A DNA stretch of 64,000 nt from Jiella soli. Lineage in GTDB: Bacteria; Pseudomonadota; Alphaproteobacteria; Rhizobiales; Rhizobiaceae. How positions within the stretch are numbered: position 1 is the stretch's first letter; every line of letters begins with the position of its first letter. The stretch spans positions 119,706-183,705 of the forward strand of contig NZ_JAJAVB010000004.1 in assembly GCF_020615385.1 (NCBI RefSeq). Reading direction: 5' to 3'. The notes under the pieces were generated by a model that searched no databases, had not been told where the DNA came from, and saw only the letters and a program-made list of their open reading frames with translations. Shown piece after piece: positions 8,776 to 17,916 of this stretch. The position numbers and the translations under genes were made by a program.

Positions 8776-10881
8776 ATGAACAAGCCGCTTTCCGCCGTCA
8801 CGCTTCCATCCGCCTGTCCCCACGACTGCCCGTCGACCTGCGCGCTCGACGTCGAGCTATTGGACGCCACGACCGTCGGCCGGGTGCGGGGCGCAGTCGA
8901 GAACAGCTATACGGCCGGCGTCATCTGCGCCAAGGTCGCGCGCTATGCCGAACGGATCCACCACCCGGCGCGGCTGTTGAAGCCGCTGCAGCGGGTCGGG
9001 GCGAAGGGTGCCGGCGAATGGCGCGAGATCTCCTGGGAGGACGCGCTCGACCGGCTCGCCGAGGAATTCCTGAAGGCCGAGGCGCGGCATGGCTCTGAAG
9101 CGGTGTGGCCCTATCACTATGCCGGCACGATGGGCCTCGTGCAGCGCGACGGCATCCACCGCCTGCGCCACGCCAAGCGCTATTCGAACCAGTTCGATAC
9201 GATCTGCACCAACATGGCCTGGACCGGCTGGTTCGCCGGCACCGGCGCAATGCGAGGGAGCGATCCGCGCGAGATGGCGGTGTCCGACTGCGTGGTGATC
9301 TGGGGCACCAATGCGGTCGCCACCCAGGTGAACGTCATGACCCATGCGGTCAGGGCGCGAAAGGAGCGCGGCGCTTCGATCGTCGTGATCGACATCTACG
9401 ACAACGCGACGATGAAGCAGGCCGATCTCGCCTTGAAGCTGCGGCCCGGGACCGACGCCGCGCTCGCCTGCGCGCTGATGCATGTGGCTTTCAGGGACGG
9501 GACGGCCGACTGCGCCTATCTCGCCCGCTACACCGACGATCCCGAGGGGCTGGAAGCGCATCTGCGCACGCGCTCGCCGCAATGGGCGGCGGCGATCACC
9601 GGCCTGTCGGTGGAGGAGATCGAGGCCTTCGCCGCGCTGATCGGCCGGACGCCGCGCACCTTCTTCCGCCTCGGCTACGGCTTCACGCGGCAGCGCAACG
9701 GCGCGGTCGCCATGCACGCGGCGCTGTCGGTGCCGGCTGTCTACGGGCACTGGCGGCACGAGGGCGGCGGCGCCTTCCACTCCAACTCCGACATCTTCGG
9801 CCTCGACAAGTCGGAGATCATGGGCGCGGCCGACCGCGACCCGTCGGTGCGCGCGCTCGACCAGTCGCGGATCGGCGCGGTGCTGACCGGCGACGCCGCG
9901 GCGCTCTCGAACGGGCCGCCGGTCGCGGCGATGCTGATCCAGAACACCAATCCGGCGAATGTCTGCCCGGAGCAGCGGCTGGTGCGGCAGGGCCTCATGC
10001 GCGAGGATCTCTTCGTCTGCGTCCATGAGCAGTTCATGACCGACACGGCCAAGCTCGCCGATCTCGTCCTGCCGGCGACGATGTTCCTCGAGCATGACGA
10101 CATCTATCGTGGCGGTGGCCAGAACCACATCGTGCTCGGCCCCCGCGTCGTCGACGCGCCGTCGACCGTGCGCACCAATCATTTCGTGATCGAGGAGCTG
10201 GCGCGGCGGCTCGGCGTCGCCGACCGCCCGGGCTTCGGCCTGTCGGAGCGCCAGCTGATCGACCGGATGCTGAAGAAGGCCGGCTATGACGGCGGCTTCG
10301 ACGCGCTGTCGCGCGAGCGCTGGATCGACAAGCAGCCGGATTTCGAGACCGCGCATTTCCTGACCGGTTTCGACTGGCCGGACGGCAAGTTCCGGTTCAA
10401 GCCTGACTGGGCCGGGAGCCGCGCGCCGAACCGGCCGCCGGAGAGCCTCGGCCCGCAGGGACCGGTGGCGGACCTGCCGGAGTTTCCCGACCATGCGGTG
10501 TTGATCGAGACGGCGGATGCCGCGCATCCCTACCGGCTGGCGACGTCGCCGGCGCGCCAGTTCCTGAACTCGACCTTTGCCGAGACGAAGGGATCGCGGC
10601 AGCGCGAAGGCGGGCCGCAACTCCTCATCCATCCGCAGGACGCCGCGCGGGAAGGCCTCGCCAGCGGTGCGCTCGTCACCATCGGCAATGCGCGCGGCGC
10701 CGTCCGCCTCGCCCTATCGGTCAGCGACACGGTGAAGCCGGGCGTCCTCGTCCACGAGGGGCTGTGGGCGAACTCCGACTTTCTTGACGGGGAGGGGATC
10801 AACACGCTCACCGGCGCCGATCCCGTGGCGCCCTTCGGCGGTGCGGCGTTTCACGACAACCGGGTGTGGCTGAGGGGATAG
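8776..10881 (+). CDS. Molybdopterin oxidoreductase (formate-dehydrogenase-like)
   Basis: A 701-aa member of the DMSO-reductase superfamily. Cys 14, 18, 22 and 51 form the N-terminal 4Fe-4S binding site (ACPHDCPSTC then GVICAK). The remaining domains bind bis-MGD: a Mo-pterin segment with VVIWGTNAVATQVN, an NTNPANVCPEQ loop, an LADLVLPATMFLEHDD segment and a C-terminal beta-barrel domain. There is no twin-arginine signal, so it is probably cytoplasmic. The physiological substrate is unknown. Partner electron-transfer subunits are not adjacent, and it appears monocistronic. The mod operon at 26.9-29.9 kb could supply its metal. An in-frame start 36 codons upstream was rejected because homologous sequence begins just before the cluster. 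Confidence 0.88.
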   Translation: MNKPLSAVTLPSACPHDCPSTCALDVELLDATTVGRVRGAVENSYTAGVICAKVARYAERIHHPARLLKPLQRVGAKGAGEWREISWEDALDRLAEEFLKAEARHGSEAVWPYHYAGTMGLVQRDGIHRLRHAKRYSNQFDTICTNMAWTGWFAGTGAMRGSDPREMAVSDCVVIWGTNAVATQVNVMTHAVRARKERGASIVVIDIYDNATMKQADLALKLRPGTDAALACALMHVAFRDGTADCAYLARYTDDPEGLEAHLRTRSPQWAAAITGLSVEEIEAFAALIGRTPRTFFRLGYGFTRQRNGAVAMHAALSVPAVYGHWRHEGGGAFHSNSDIFGLDKSEIMGAADRDPSVRALDQSRIGAVLTGDAAALSNGPPVAAMLIQNTNPANVCPEQRLVRQGLMREDLFVCVHEQFMTDTAKLADLVLPATMFLEHDDIYRGGGQNHIVLGPRVVDAPSTVRTNHFVIEELARRLGVADRPGFGLSERQLIDRMLKKAGYDGGFDALSRERWIDKQPDFETAHFLTGFDWPDGKFRFKPDWAGSRAPNRPPESLGPQGPVADLPEFPDHAVLIETADAAHPYRLATSPARQFLNSTFAETKGSRQREGGPQLLIHPQDAAREGLASGALVTIGNARGAVRLALSVSDTVKPGVLVHEGLWANSDFLDGEGINTLTGADPVAPFGGAAFHDNRVWLRG

Positions 10882-10963
10882 GCAGACACATGATGAAAGG
10901 CGCTCTCGCTCGGAGATCACGCATGGGCTGAATCTGCGATCCGTTCGATCAGGAGCTTGCGAC

Positions 10964-11143
10964 GTGGATCACTCTGCCGAAACAGTCATCACGCGATATC
11001 GGAAACGCGGCGGAAGTCCGACGATCTGGGGCTCGTAAATTGCCTTGCCCCATTCTGGCGTGGCTCTCTCGGTCGGTATGACGCACGACGAGATCATCAC
11101 GGATTTCTTGAGCTGACTTAAGCCGACATCTGTGCGTCTCTAA
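10964..11143 (+). pseudogene. Decayed DUF433 (antitoxin-type) gene
   Basis: In one frame the translation runs VITRYRKRGGSPTIWGS, stop (11036-11038), IALPHSGVALSVGMTHDEI, continuing ITDFLS, stop (11114-11116), then LKPTSVRL, stop (11141-11143). This follows the DUF433 pattern closely: an ITRDP-like start, GG-x-P-x-I-x-GTRI, a GM(T/S)xEEIL helix, then DFPELKPxDV. Two in-frame stops interrupt it and the conserved TR of GTRI is lost, so it is not functional. A GTG at 10964 may have been the start. DUF433 genes usually precede a DUF5615 PIN-like toxin gene. I see no trace of one before purN. Confidence 0.6.
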
Positions 11144-11254
11144 GACTTGTGCTTTAGCCCCAAAAAAGCCTGATAGAATCAGATTAGCTGGTGGGATTGA
11201 CAGGGCTTACATTCGTGATCCGCTGCGGCGTGTCTAGATGCTTCAGGGTAGTCT

Positions 11255-11965
11255 TCAATTCCGCCTTGCATCCGGCGACACCAGGATCGGTGCGCCGCCG
11301 GCGATGCGGACGGGGTCGTCTTCGTCGTCCGGCTTCGGCGGAGGCACCCGCACGATCGCGCGGCCGTTCGACATCCTGACATCGCCGTCGAGGACGAGCT
11401 TCAGGGCATGCGGGTAGAGCCGGTGCTCGGCCCGGAGCAGGCGTTCGGCGAGGGTGTCCGGCGTGTCGCCGGGCTCGATGGCGATCGCCGCCTGCGCGAT
11501 GATCGGGCCCTCGTCCATGCGTTCGGTCACGAAATGCACGGTGCAGCCATGAACCCGCATGCCGGCGTGAAGGGCCCTGGCATGGGTGTCGAGGCCCGGA
11601 AACAGCGGCAGCAGCGAGGGGTGGATGTTGATCATCCGGCCGGCATAGCGGCGCACGAAGCCGTCCGACAGGAGCCGCATATAGCCGGCGAGGCAGATGA
11701 CGTCGGGCTTCAGCGCGTCGAGGCGTTCCAGGACGGCTGCTTCGTGCGCGGCGCGGCCCTGATAGGCCTTCTGGTCGATCGCGAAGGCGGGGATGTCGTA
11801 GCGACGCGCGGTGTCGAGGCCCGGCGCATCGGGCCGGTTGGAGAGGACGCCGACGATCTGGCCGGGAAAGGCCGGATCCATGCAGGCGGCGATCAGTGCG
11901 CTCATGTTCGATCCCCGGCCGGAGATCAGGACGACGATCCGCTTGCGCCTTGTCTGGCTCATCAC
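11255..11965 (-). CDS. purN: Phosphoribosylglycinamide formyltransferase
   Basis: Third step of de novo purine synthesis: transfer of a formyl group from 10-formyltetrahydrofolate to GAR. The 236-aa protein has the N-terminal nucleotide loop ISGRGSNMSALI, the active-site region NIHPSLLPLFPGLDTHARAL with catalytic Asn and His, and the Asp of RMDEGPIIAQ. It is slightly longer than E. coli PurN (212 aa) because of a polar C-terminal tail. It begins 22 bases after the purM stop, forming the usual purM-purN operon. Confidence 0.96.
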   Translation of the reverse strand: MMSQTRRKRIVVLISGRGSNMSALIAACMDPAFPGQIVGVLSNRPDAPGLDTARRYDIPAFAIDQKAYQGRAAHEAAVLERLDALKPDVICLAGYMRLLSDGFVRRYAGRMINIHPSLLPLFPGLDTHARALHAGMRVHGCTVHFVTERMDEGPIIAQAAIAIEPGDTPDTLAERLLRAEHRLYPHALKLVLDGDVRMSNGRAIVRVPPPKPDDEDDPVRIAGGAPILVSPDARRN

Positions 11966-11987
11966 CGCGTCCCTTCTGCCGACCGTC

Positions 11988-13055
11988 TCACGACAGGTCC
12001 AGCGCGCCGTTGAAGGTGACCGCCGCGTCCTGGCGCGGCCTGAGGCGCCCGAGCGGCACGACCGTCTCGCCGGCGCTCTGGAGGAGGGCGCTCACCGTCG
12101 CCGCGTCCGCCTCGGAGACGACGACGACCATGCCGACGCCGCAGTTGAAGGTCCGCAGCATCTCGGCCTGTGTGACGCCGCCCTCGCGCGACAGCCAGCC
12201 GAAGACGGGGGGCGGGGAGACCGCGAAGAGGTCGATGTCGGCGCGCAGATGATCCGGCAGGGCGCGCGGGATGTTTTCGACGAAACCGCCGCCGGTGATG
12301 TGGGCGAGGGCCTTGATGCCGCCAGTCTCGCCGATCGCCGCAAGCAGCGGCTTCACATAGATGCGCGTCGGCGTGATCAGCGCCTCGCCGAGGCTTTGCG
12401 CGGCGTCGAAGGGCGCGGCCGCATCGAAGGCGAGGCCGGTCGTCCCGACGATCCGGCGCACCAGCGAATAGCCGTTGGAGTGGACCCCGGAAGAGGCGAG
12501 ACCGAGCAACATGTCGCCCGATTCCAGCGTATCCGTCCTCGGCAGGAGCCGGCCGCGCTCGGCCGCGCCGACGGCAAAGCCCGCAAGGTCGTAATCCTTG
12601 CCGGCATAGACGCCGGGCATCTCCGCCGTCTCGCCGCCGATCAGCGCGCAGCCCGCCATTCGGCAGCCTTCCGCGATCCCCTTGACGATCGCCTCGCCCT
12701 CGGCCGGATCGAGCCGGCCGGTGGCGAAATAGTCGAGGAAGAACAAGGGCTCGGCGCCCTGGACGACGAGGTCGTTGACGCACATCGCCACGAGGTCGAT
12801 CCCGATCGTGTCGTGGAGGCCGGTCTCGATCGCGATCTTCAGCTTGGTGCCGACGCCGTCATTCGCCGCGACGAGGACCGGGTCGGTGAAGCCGGCGGCC
12901 TTCAGGTCGAACAGGCCGCCGAAGCCGCCGATCTCGCCGTCGGCGCCCGGCCGGGCGGTGGACCTGACGAGCGGCTTGATGCGCCGGACGAGTTCGTTGC
13001 CCGCATCGATGTCGACGCCCGCATCGCGGTAGGTGAGTGAGTTCTTGTCCGCCAT
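11988..13055 (-). CDS. purM: Phosphoribosylformylglycinamidine cyclo-ligase
   Basis: AIR synthetase (355 aa), which closes the imidazole ring of FGAM with ATP. Visible: [20 protein letters not shown] at the N-terminus, GVGTKLKIA in the ATP-binding strand, [21 protein letters not shown], and [13 protein letters not shown], all PurM signatures. The upstream frame is open to 13118, but [15 protein letters not shown] is the conserved beginning and a GGGG sequence lies just before it, so 13055 is the start. It leads the purM-purN unit. Confidence 0.97.
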   Translation of the reverse strand: MADKNSLTYRDAGVDIDAGNELVRRIKPLVRSTARPGADGEIGGFGGLFDLKAAGFTDPVLVAANDGVGTKLKIAIETGLHDTIGIDLVAMCVNDLVVQGAEPLFFLDYFATGRLDPAEGEAIVKGIAEGCRMAGCALIGGETAEMPGVYAGKDYDLAGFAVGAAERGRLLPRTDTLESGDMLLGLASSGVHSNGYSLVRRIVGTTGLAFDAAAPFDAAQSLGEALITPTRIYVKPLLAAIGETGGIKALAHITGGGFVENIPRALPDHLRADIDLFAVSPPPVFGWLSREGGVTQAEMLRTFNCGVGMVVVVSEADAATVSALLQSAGETVVPLGRLRPRQDAAVTFNGALDLS

Positions 13056-13147
13056 GATCCCCGTACCCTTCGCGCCGAGTTGGCACGATCGCGCCCGACG
13101 GGCAAGAGCCTGCCGCATCGAGCCGGGCCGTGTCCCAACGCATCCCG

Positions 13148-13195
13148 TTGGAACGGCCTTTCGGATGTGTATAATGGTGCGGACATTACACCATT
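13148..13195 (+). promoter_or_regulatory. vapBC promoter and overlapping operator
   Basis: TTGGAA (13148-13153), 16 bases, then a consensus TATAAT (13170-13175). Overlapping the -10 and start region is an inverted repeat AATGGTG (13173-13179) / CACCATT (13189-13195). Its placement over the promoter, ending 9 bases before vapB, fits the VapBC complex repressing its own operon. Confidence 0.75.
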
Positions 13196-13204
13196 GAGTC
13201 GGCC

Positions 13205-13402
13205 ATGCGAACCAATATCGAGATCGACGACGAATTGATGAGCCTTGCCAAGCGCGTCTCGGGACTCAAGACCAAACGAGAGATCGTCCAGAAGGCGCTC
13301 GAGGAATATGTCGCATGGCGCGCGGCGGAAGAAAGGTTGCTGGCTCTGGAGGGTGCTGTGAACTGGGAAGGGGACCTTGACGCGCTGCGACGGGACAGGT
13401 GA
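13205..13402 (+). CDS. vapB: VapB-type antitoxin
   Basis: A 65-aa ribbon-helix-helix protein. The DNA-binding strand [10 protein letters not shown] and the helices around [18 protein letters not shown] are typical of VapB antitoxins of PIN-domain toxins. The C-terminal [13 protein letters not shown] would wrap the toxin active site, with the last Arg residues reaching the acidic pocket. It overlaps vapC by four bases (GTGA), so the two are translationally coupled. Confidence 0.9.
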   Translation: MRTNIEIDDELMSLAKRVSGLKTKREIVQKALEEYVAWRAAEERLLALEGAVNWEGDLDALRRDR

Positions 13403-13797
13403 TCCTCGTCGATACCTCCGCCTGGATCGAATATCTCAACGGGACGGGCTCCGAGACGGCGCGCAGCGTCCGAAGGGCGATCCCGAGCCGCCAAGTCGTG
13501 CTCGGAGACCTGATTCTCGTCGAGATTCTCCAGGGAATCCGCGATCCCAAGACCGTGGCTGCGACGCGCGAGACGCTGCTTCTCCTACGCCGTGAATCGA
13601 TGTGCGGGTTCGGCGTCGTCGAGCAGGCGGCGGCGAACTTCCGCCACCTTCGGCGCCGCGGGATCACGATCCGAGGGACTGTCGACGTCATCCTCGCCAC
13701 ATGGTGTATCGTCAATGGGGCCACCATCATACACAACGACCGCGATATGACGGTGATGGAAGGCGAGCTCGGGCTGATCCCGCATGTCGACGGCTGA
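13399..13797 (+). CDS. vapC: VapC-type PIN-domain ribonuclease toxin
   Basis: A 132-aa PIN-domain RNase, the toxin of the pair. The metal-binding acids are intact: Asp5 (VDTSAWI), Glu42 (LVEILQG), Asp96 (GTVDVILATWCI) and Asp114/Asp116 (HNDRDM). Active VapC proteins cut tRNA or rRNA and stop translation, and VapB blocks this. The GTG start at 13399 lies within the vapB stop. With an intact promoter, operator and active site the system looks functional. RNA target unknown. Confidence 0.92.
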   Translation: MILVDTSAWIEYLNGTGSETARSVRRAIPSRQVVLGDLILVEILQGIRDPKTVAATRETLLLLRRESMCGFGVVEQAAANFRHLRRRGITIRGTVDVILATWCIVNGATIIHNDRDMTVMEGELGLIPHVDG

Positions 13798-13832
13798 TGT
13801 CCGTTACGGCGGCAAGCGCCGCGCGACAGTCG

Positions 13833-14348
13833 TCACCCCATTCCGATCCCCGTCTCGCGCTGAAATGCGATCATGTCGAAGCTGGGCGCGCTTCGCTTCA
13901 GGCCGGTCAGGATCGCATGCGCCTGGCCGCGGTGGTGGGTCTGGTGGTTGAAGAGATGGCTGAGCGCCGGCGACAGGGGCTGGGTGATGTCGCGGGGATT
14001 GGTGACAGGCTGGTAGGTGAAGGTTGCCGCAAGGTCGCTCTCCGACAGGCTGTCGATCCAGGCGATGATGCGCTCGTCCTCGGCCCGGCGTGCGGCCCGA
14101 AGCGGCGCGAGCGCCTCGAACAGGATGGCGTCGAGCGTCGCCGGCGCCTCGCCCCGTCCGGTGAAGCGCTTCATCCAGATCCGGTCGGTGACGAGGAGAT
14201 GGTTGAGCGTGCCCATCATCGAGCCGAAGAAGACGCCGCGATCCGCGGTAAAGTCCGCGTCGGACAGCTCGGCGGCCGCATCGTAGAGCCGTTCGTTGCA
14301 CCAGCGATTGTAGCGGGCGAACATTCCGGCCGTGTCTGGCGAAATCAT
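13833..14348 (-). CDS. DinB family protein
   Basis: A 171-aa four-helix protein of the DinB/YfiT metalloenzyme family. The three metal-binding His are recognisable: His50 (MMGTLNHLL), His135 and His139 (LFNHQTHHRGQAHAIL). Members include thiol transferases for mycothiol or bacillithiol and proteins of unknown role. Alphaproteobacteria generally use glutathione, so the function stays open. The ATG at 14348 has GGGAG 7 bases upstream. The frame continues open far beyond on this strand opposite the helicase gene, but that part is not coding. Confidence 0.88.
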   Translation of the reverse strand: MISPDTAGMFARYNRWCNERLYDAAAELSDADFTADRGVFFGSMMGTLNHLLVTDRIWMKRFTGRGEAPATLDAILFEALAPLRAARRAEDERIIAWIDSLSESDLAATFTYQPVTNPRDITQPLSPALSHLFNHQTHHRGQAHAILTGLKRSAPSFDMIAFQRETGIGMG

Positions 14349-14678
14349 GCGGCAGCTCCCTCTTGGCGATGGTCGGAACGGGTCGGGAATCGGGATCTCG
14401 ACCTTCCGTCCGGTCGATGATCCCTTTCCGACGCCCCGGCGACAAGAGCCCTCCGGCCGCCCCTGTGGTGATCGCCCCGAAGTCCGGGATGCGGGACGCG
14501 GTCCGGCACCCGCGCGAGTGTCCTGGAACGGCCCGGCCTGTCGGGCGTGCGGCTCTGCCGTCCGCATGATTTGAGCCCGGCGGCGGGCTGTGTCATACGA
14601 GGCCGTGGCAGGGATCGTTCCAGCCCCCCGCATCGGGCGCCTCGCGCCGTCATGCCGCCGCCGCTTCAAGGACATTTC

Positions 14679-16502
14679 ATGCCGTTCCGCCTGACTTCCC
14701 AGCCGCTCGCCCGTGCTCTCGCCGCCCGAGGCTATGAGGAGCCGACGCCGGTCCAGGATGCGGTGCTGGAGGAGGGGACCGCCGGACGCGACCTCCTCGT
14801 CTCGGCGCAGACCGGCTCCGGCAAGACCATCGCCTATGGTCTCGCGATCGCCTCGACCCTTCTCGGCGATGCCGAGCGCTTCGAGCCGGCCGGGGCGCCG
14901 CTCGCGCTGATCGTGGCGCCAACGCGCGAACTTGCCATGCAGGTGACGACGGAGCTCGGCTGGCTCTATGCGGAGACCGGCGCGCGCGTCGTCACCCTGG
15001 TCGGCGGCATGGATCCGCGGGCGGAGCGGCGCCGGCTCGCCGAAGGCGCCCATATCGTCGTCGGCACGCCCGGCCGGTTGCGCGATCATCTCGAGCGCGG
15101 CGCTCTGCAGATCGGCGGCCTGACGGCGCTGGTCCTCGACGAGGCCGACGAAATGCTCAATCTCGGTTTCCGCGAGGATCTCGAATTTCTCCTGGAAGCG
15201 ACGCCCGCCGAGCGGCGCACGCTGCTCTTCTCCGCCACGCTGCCGAAGACCATCGCGGCGATGGCGCGGAAATATCAGCGCGATGCCTTGAGGATCGAGG
15301 TCGCCCGCGGCACCGCCGGCCATGCCGACATCGACTACCGGGCGGTGCGCATCGCGCCCAACGAGGTGGAACATGCGATCGTCAACGTCCTGCGGCAGGC
15401 CGAGGCGCCGAGCGCGATCGTCTTCTGCAATACGCGGGAATCGGTGCGCCATCTCTCCTCCGGCCTGATCGAGAGGGGCTTTGCGGCGGTGACGCTGTCG
15501 GGGGAACTCGGCCAGGCCGAGCGGAACCAGGCGATGCAGGCGCTCAGGGACGGGCGGGCGCGGGTGTGCGTGGCGACCGACGTCGCGGCGCGCGGCATCG
15601 ATCTGCCAAGTCTCGGCCTCGTCATCCATGCCGAGCTTCCGGGCGATGCCGAGACACTCCAGCATCGCTCGGGGCGCACCGGCCGGGCCGGACGCAAGGG
15701 GGTGTCGGTGCTTCTCGTGCCGATCTCCCGGCGCCGCAAGGCGGAGCGGCTGCTTGCCGAGGCGCGGCTGAAGGCCACTTGGCTCGCAGCGCCCTCCGCG
15801 GAGGAAATCCGCCGCCTCGACGAGGAGCGGCTCCTGTCGGACCCGGTCCTGACCGATGAGCCGAGCGAGGAAGACCTGACCGCCGCAAGGCGCCTCCTGG
15901 AGACACGTGGGCCGGAGGAGATCGCGGCAGCGCTCGCGCGGCTCTACCGCTCGCGGCTGCCGGCTCCGGAGGACGTGTTCGACCCCGGCTTCGGACCCGA
16001 TCCGAAGGGTGGCAGGGACGGATTCGAGGGCGGGGAGCGTCCCGGCCGCAAGGAGCGCGCCGAGCCGCGGGGGCCTGTCGTCTGGTTCCGCATGGATGTT
16101 GGCCGGCGCAACAACGCCGATCCCAAGTGGATCCTTCCGCTCCTGTGCAGGCGCGGCAAGATCTCGCGTCAGGACATCGGCGCGATCCGCATCTTCGACC
16201 GCGAGACGAAGGTCGAGATCGCCGAGAGCGTCGCCAGGAAATTCGCCGCAGCGGCCGAGGTGAGCGACGGCGACGACATCACGATCTCGCCTGCCGAAGC
16301 GCCGGCAGAGGGCGCCCGCGGTCCGCGCGGCAAGGTCCGGACCGGACCCGGCAAGGGCGGAGACCGTCCGCCCCAGGGCAAGAAGCCGCCGCACCGCAAG
16401 GGCGCGAAGCCGTCTGCGGGCGGCCGGAACGCCGCTCGCGCCGAGGCACCCGCAGACCGGCCCCGCGACAAGCCGCGCCGGGAAAAGCGGCCGAAGTCCT
16501 GA
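14679..16502 (+). CDS. DEAD-box RNA helicase with DbpA-type RNA-binding domain
   Basis: A 607-aa ATP-dependent RNA helicase. All core motifs are present: PTPVQ (Q), AQTGSGKT (I), PTRELA (Ia), TPGR (Ib), DEAD (II), SAT (III), ATDVAARGID (V), HRSGRTGRAG (VI). After a linker, WFRMDVGRRNNADPKWILPL begins a DbpA-type RNA-binding domain, the module that directs DbpA to 23S rRNA helix 92. The last 75 residues are Lys/Arg/Pro/Gly-rich and probably bind RNA non-specifically. A role in large-subunit assembly or cold growth is likely. The ATG at 14679 begins MPFRLTSQPLARALAARGY, the expected start. Confidence 0.93.
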   Translation: MPFRLTSQPLARALAARGYEEPTPVQDAVLEEGTAGRDLLVSAQTGSGKTIAYGLAIASTLLGDAERFEPAGAPLALIVAPTRELAMQVTTELGWLYAETGARVVTLVGGMDPRAERRRLAEGAHIVVGTPGRLRDHLERGALQIGGLTALVLDEADEMLNLGFREDLEFLLEATPAERRTLLFSATLPKTIAAMARKYQRDALRIEVARGTAGHADIDYRAVRIAPNEVEHAIVNVLRQAEAPSAIVFCNTRESVRHLSSGLIERGFAAVTLSGELGQAERNQAMQALRDGRARVCVATDVAARGIDLPSLGLVIHAELPGDAETLQHRSGRTGRAGRKGVSVLLVPISRRRKAERLLAEARLKATWLAAPSAEEIRRLDEERLLSDPVLTDEPSEEDLTAARRLLETRGPEEIAAALARLYRSRLPAPEDVFDPGFGPDPKGGRDGFEGGERPGRKERAEPRGPVVWFRMDVGRRNNADPKWILPLLCRRGKISRQDIGAIRIFDRETKVEIAESVARKFAAAAEVSDGDDITISPAEAPAEGARGPRGKVRTGPGKGGDRPPQGKKPPHRKGAKPSAGGRNAARAEAPADRPRDKPRREKRPKS

Positions 16503-16562
16503 CCGGCGGCGCGCGACGGATTATGACGAACGGCGACCGCCAAAGAGAGGAGCGTCCCGCAG

Positions 16563-17261
16563 ATGGCCATCCAGCTCTATGAACTCGTCGGCCGCGATGC
16601 CGGCCGCCCCTTTTCGCCGCATTGCTGGAAGGCGCGGCTGGCGCTGAAGCACAAGGGGCTCGATTTCGTGACCGTCCCCGTGCCGTTCACCGCAATCCCC
16701 GAGATCGAGGGCGGAGCTTCGAAGATCGTCCCGCTCCTGAAGGACGCAGAGACGCTGGTCGCCGATTCCTTCGCCATCGCGGAATATCTGGAGGCGGCCT
16801 ATCCCGATGCGCCGTCACTCTTCGGCGGCGAGGGCGGCCGGCGGCTCGCCCGCTTCGTCGAGGCATGGTCGATGGCGACCATCCACGCGGCGCTGCCGGG
16901 CTTCGTGATCATGGACATCCACGATTGCCTGGCCGAGCCGGACCAGGCCTATTTTCGCCAGAGCCGCGAGGCGCGCATGGGGCGGCCGCTCGAGACGGTC
17001 GTCGAAGGGCGGGAGGCGCGCGTCGCGCACTTCCTCGCCTCGCTCGCGCCGCTGCGCAAGATGGTGGAGGGACAGCCCTTCCTCGGAGGCGAAACGCCGC
17101 TCTTTGCCGACTACATCGTCTTCGGCGCCTTCCAGTGGCTGCGCGTGGTCTCCGGCTTCCCGCTGCTGCCGGCCGAGGATCCGGTCGCGCACTGGTTCGA
17201 GCGTTGTCTCGATCTGTACGAAGGTCACGGGCGCTCGGTGCCGGCGGCAGCTGCAGCCTGA
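16563..17261 (+). CDS. Glutathione S-transferase, beta-etherase (LigE)-like
   Basis: A 232-aa GST. The N-terminal thioredoxin-fold segment reads PFSPHCWKARLALKHKGLDF followed by VPVPFTAI, which resembles the Sphingobium LigE/LigP beta-etherases and fungal etherase-like GSTs more than classical classes. The glutathione site VADSFAIAEYLEAAYP is clear. The C-terminal half is helical with an aromatic-rich end. The name etherase-like describes the sequence group only, because no lignin-type pathway is visible nearby. It lies between the helicase gene and ndk on the same strand, with about 60 and 90 bases between genes. Confidence 0.85.
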   Translation: MAIQLYELVGRDAGRPFSPHCWKARLALKHKGLDFVTVPVPFTAIPEIEGGASKIVPLLKDAETLVADSFAIAEYLEAAYPDAPSLFGGEGGRRLARFVEAWSMATIHAALPGFVIMDIHDCLAEPDQAYFRQSREARMGRPLETVVEGREARVAHFLASLAPLRKMVEGQPFLGGETPLFADYIVFGAFQWLRVVSGFPLLPAEDPVAHWFERCLDLYEGHGRSVPAAAAA

Positions 17262-17354
17262 AAACGCGGTCCCAGCCTGCCTTGCCCGCGCGGAATGTCG
17301 CGGCTATAGGTCCCGCCACCTCCCAACCAGAGTTTTCAGGACAAGGACATTCCC

Positions 17355-17777
17355 ATGGCGCTCGAACGCACCTTCTCGATGATCAAGCCGGACGCGACCC
17401 GCCGCAATTTGACGGGCGCGATCACCAAGATGCTGGAGGATTCCGGCCTGACGGTTGTCGCCTCCAAGCGCGTGTGGATGAGCCGTCGCGAGGCCGAGGG
17501 CTTCTACGCCGTCCACAAGGATCGTCCCTTCTTCGGCGAACTCGTCGAGGGCATGACCTCCGGCCCGACGGTCGTTCAGGTGCTGCAGGGCGAGAACGCC
17601 ATCGCCAGGAACCGTGAAGTCATGGGCGCGACCAATCCGTCCGACGCCGCGGAAGGCACGATCCGCAAGACCCATGCGCTGTCGATCGGCGAGAATTCGG
17701 TGCACGGGTCCGACGCGCCGGAGACCGCGAAGCAGGAGATCGCCTACTGGTTCGCCGAGACCGAGATCGTCGGCTGA
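17355..17777 (+). CDS. ndk: Nucleoside diphosphate kinase
   Basis: A 140-aa enzyme that balances nucleoside triphosphate pools by phosphate transfer through an active-site His. The family beginning [15 protein letters not shown], the [14 protein letters not shown] loop and the catalytic [12 protein letters not shown] segment (phosphorylated His about residue 117) are all present. Length is the standard 140. Single gene, followed by two hairpins, the second of which has a T-run. Confidence 0.97.
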   Translation: MALERTFSMIKPDATRRNLTGAITKMLEDSGLTVVASKRVWMSRREAEGFYAVHKDRPFFGELVEGMTSGPTVVQVLQGENAIARNREVMGATNPSDAAEGTIRKTHALSIGENSVHGSDAPETAKQEIAYWFAETEIVG

Positions 17778-17848
17778 TCAAAGGCCGCAGGACCGCACTC
17801 GCCGCCCACTGTCAGGGCGGCGAGCTCGCGATCTGCATTCGTGTGAAG

Positions 17849-17875
17849 AGGGGAGGCCGCCGGTCTCCCCTTTTT
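17849..17875 (+). terminator. Rho-independent terminator of ndk
   Basis: GGGGAG (17850-17855) pairs with CTCCCC (17865-17870), followed by TTTTTC. A longer perfect 10-base hairpin, CTCGCCGCCC (17798-17807) with GGGCGGCGAG (17815-17824), lies just upstream without a T-run. Confidence 0.8.
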
Positions 17876-17916
17876 CGTGTGTTGGCGCACTTGCGAACGG
17901 CGGGGCTTCAGGCTGT

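Noticed and set aside
14349..16394. Minus-strand frame extending DinB by 680 residues opposite the helicase gene
   Set aside because: The extension is antisense to a certain gene. DinB has its own ATG and ribosome site at 14348.
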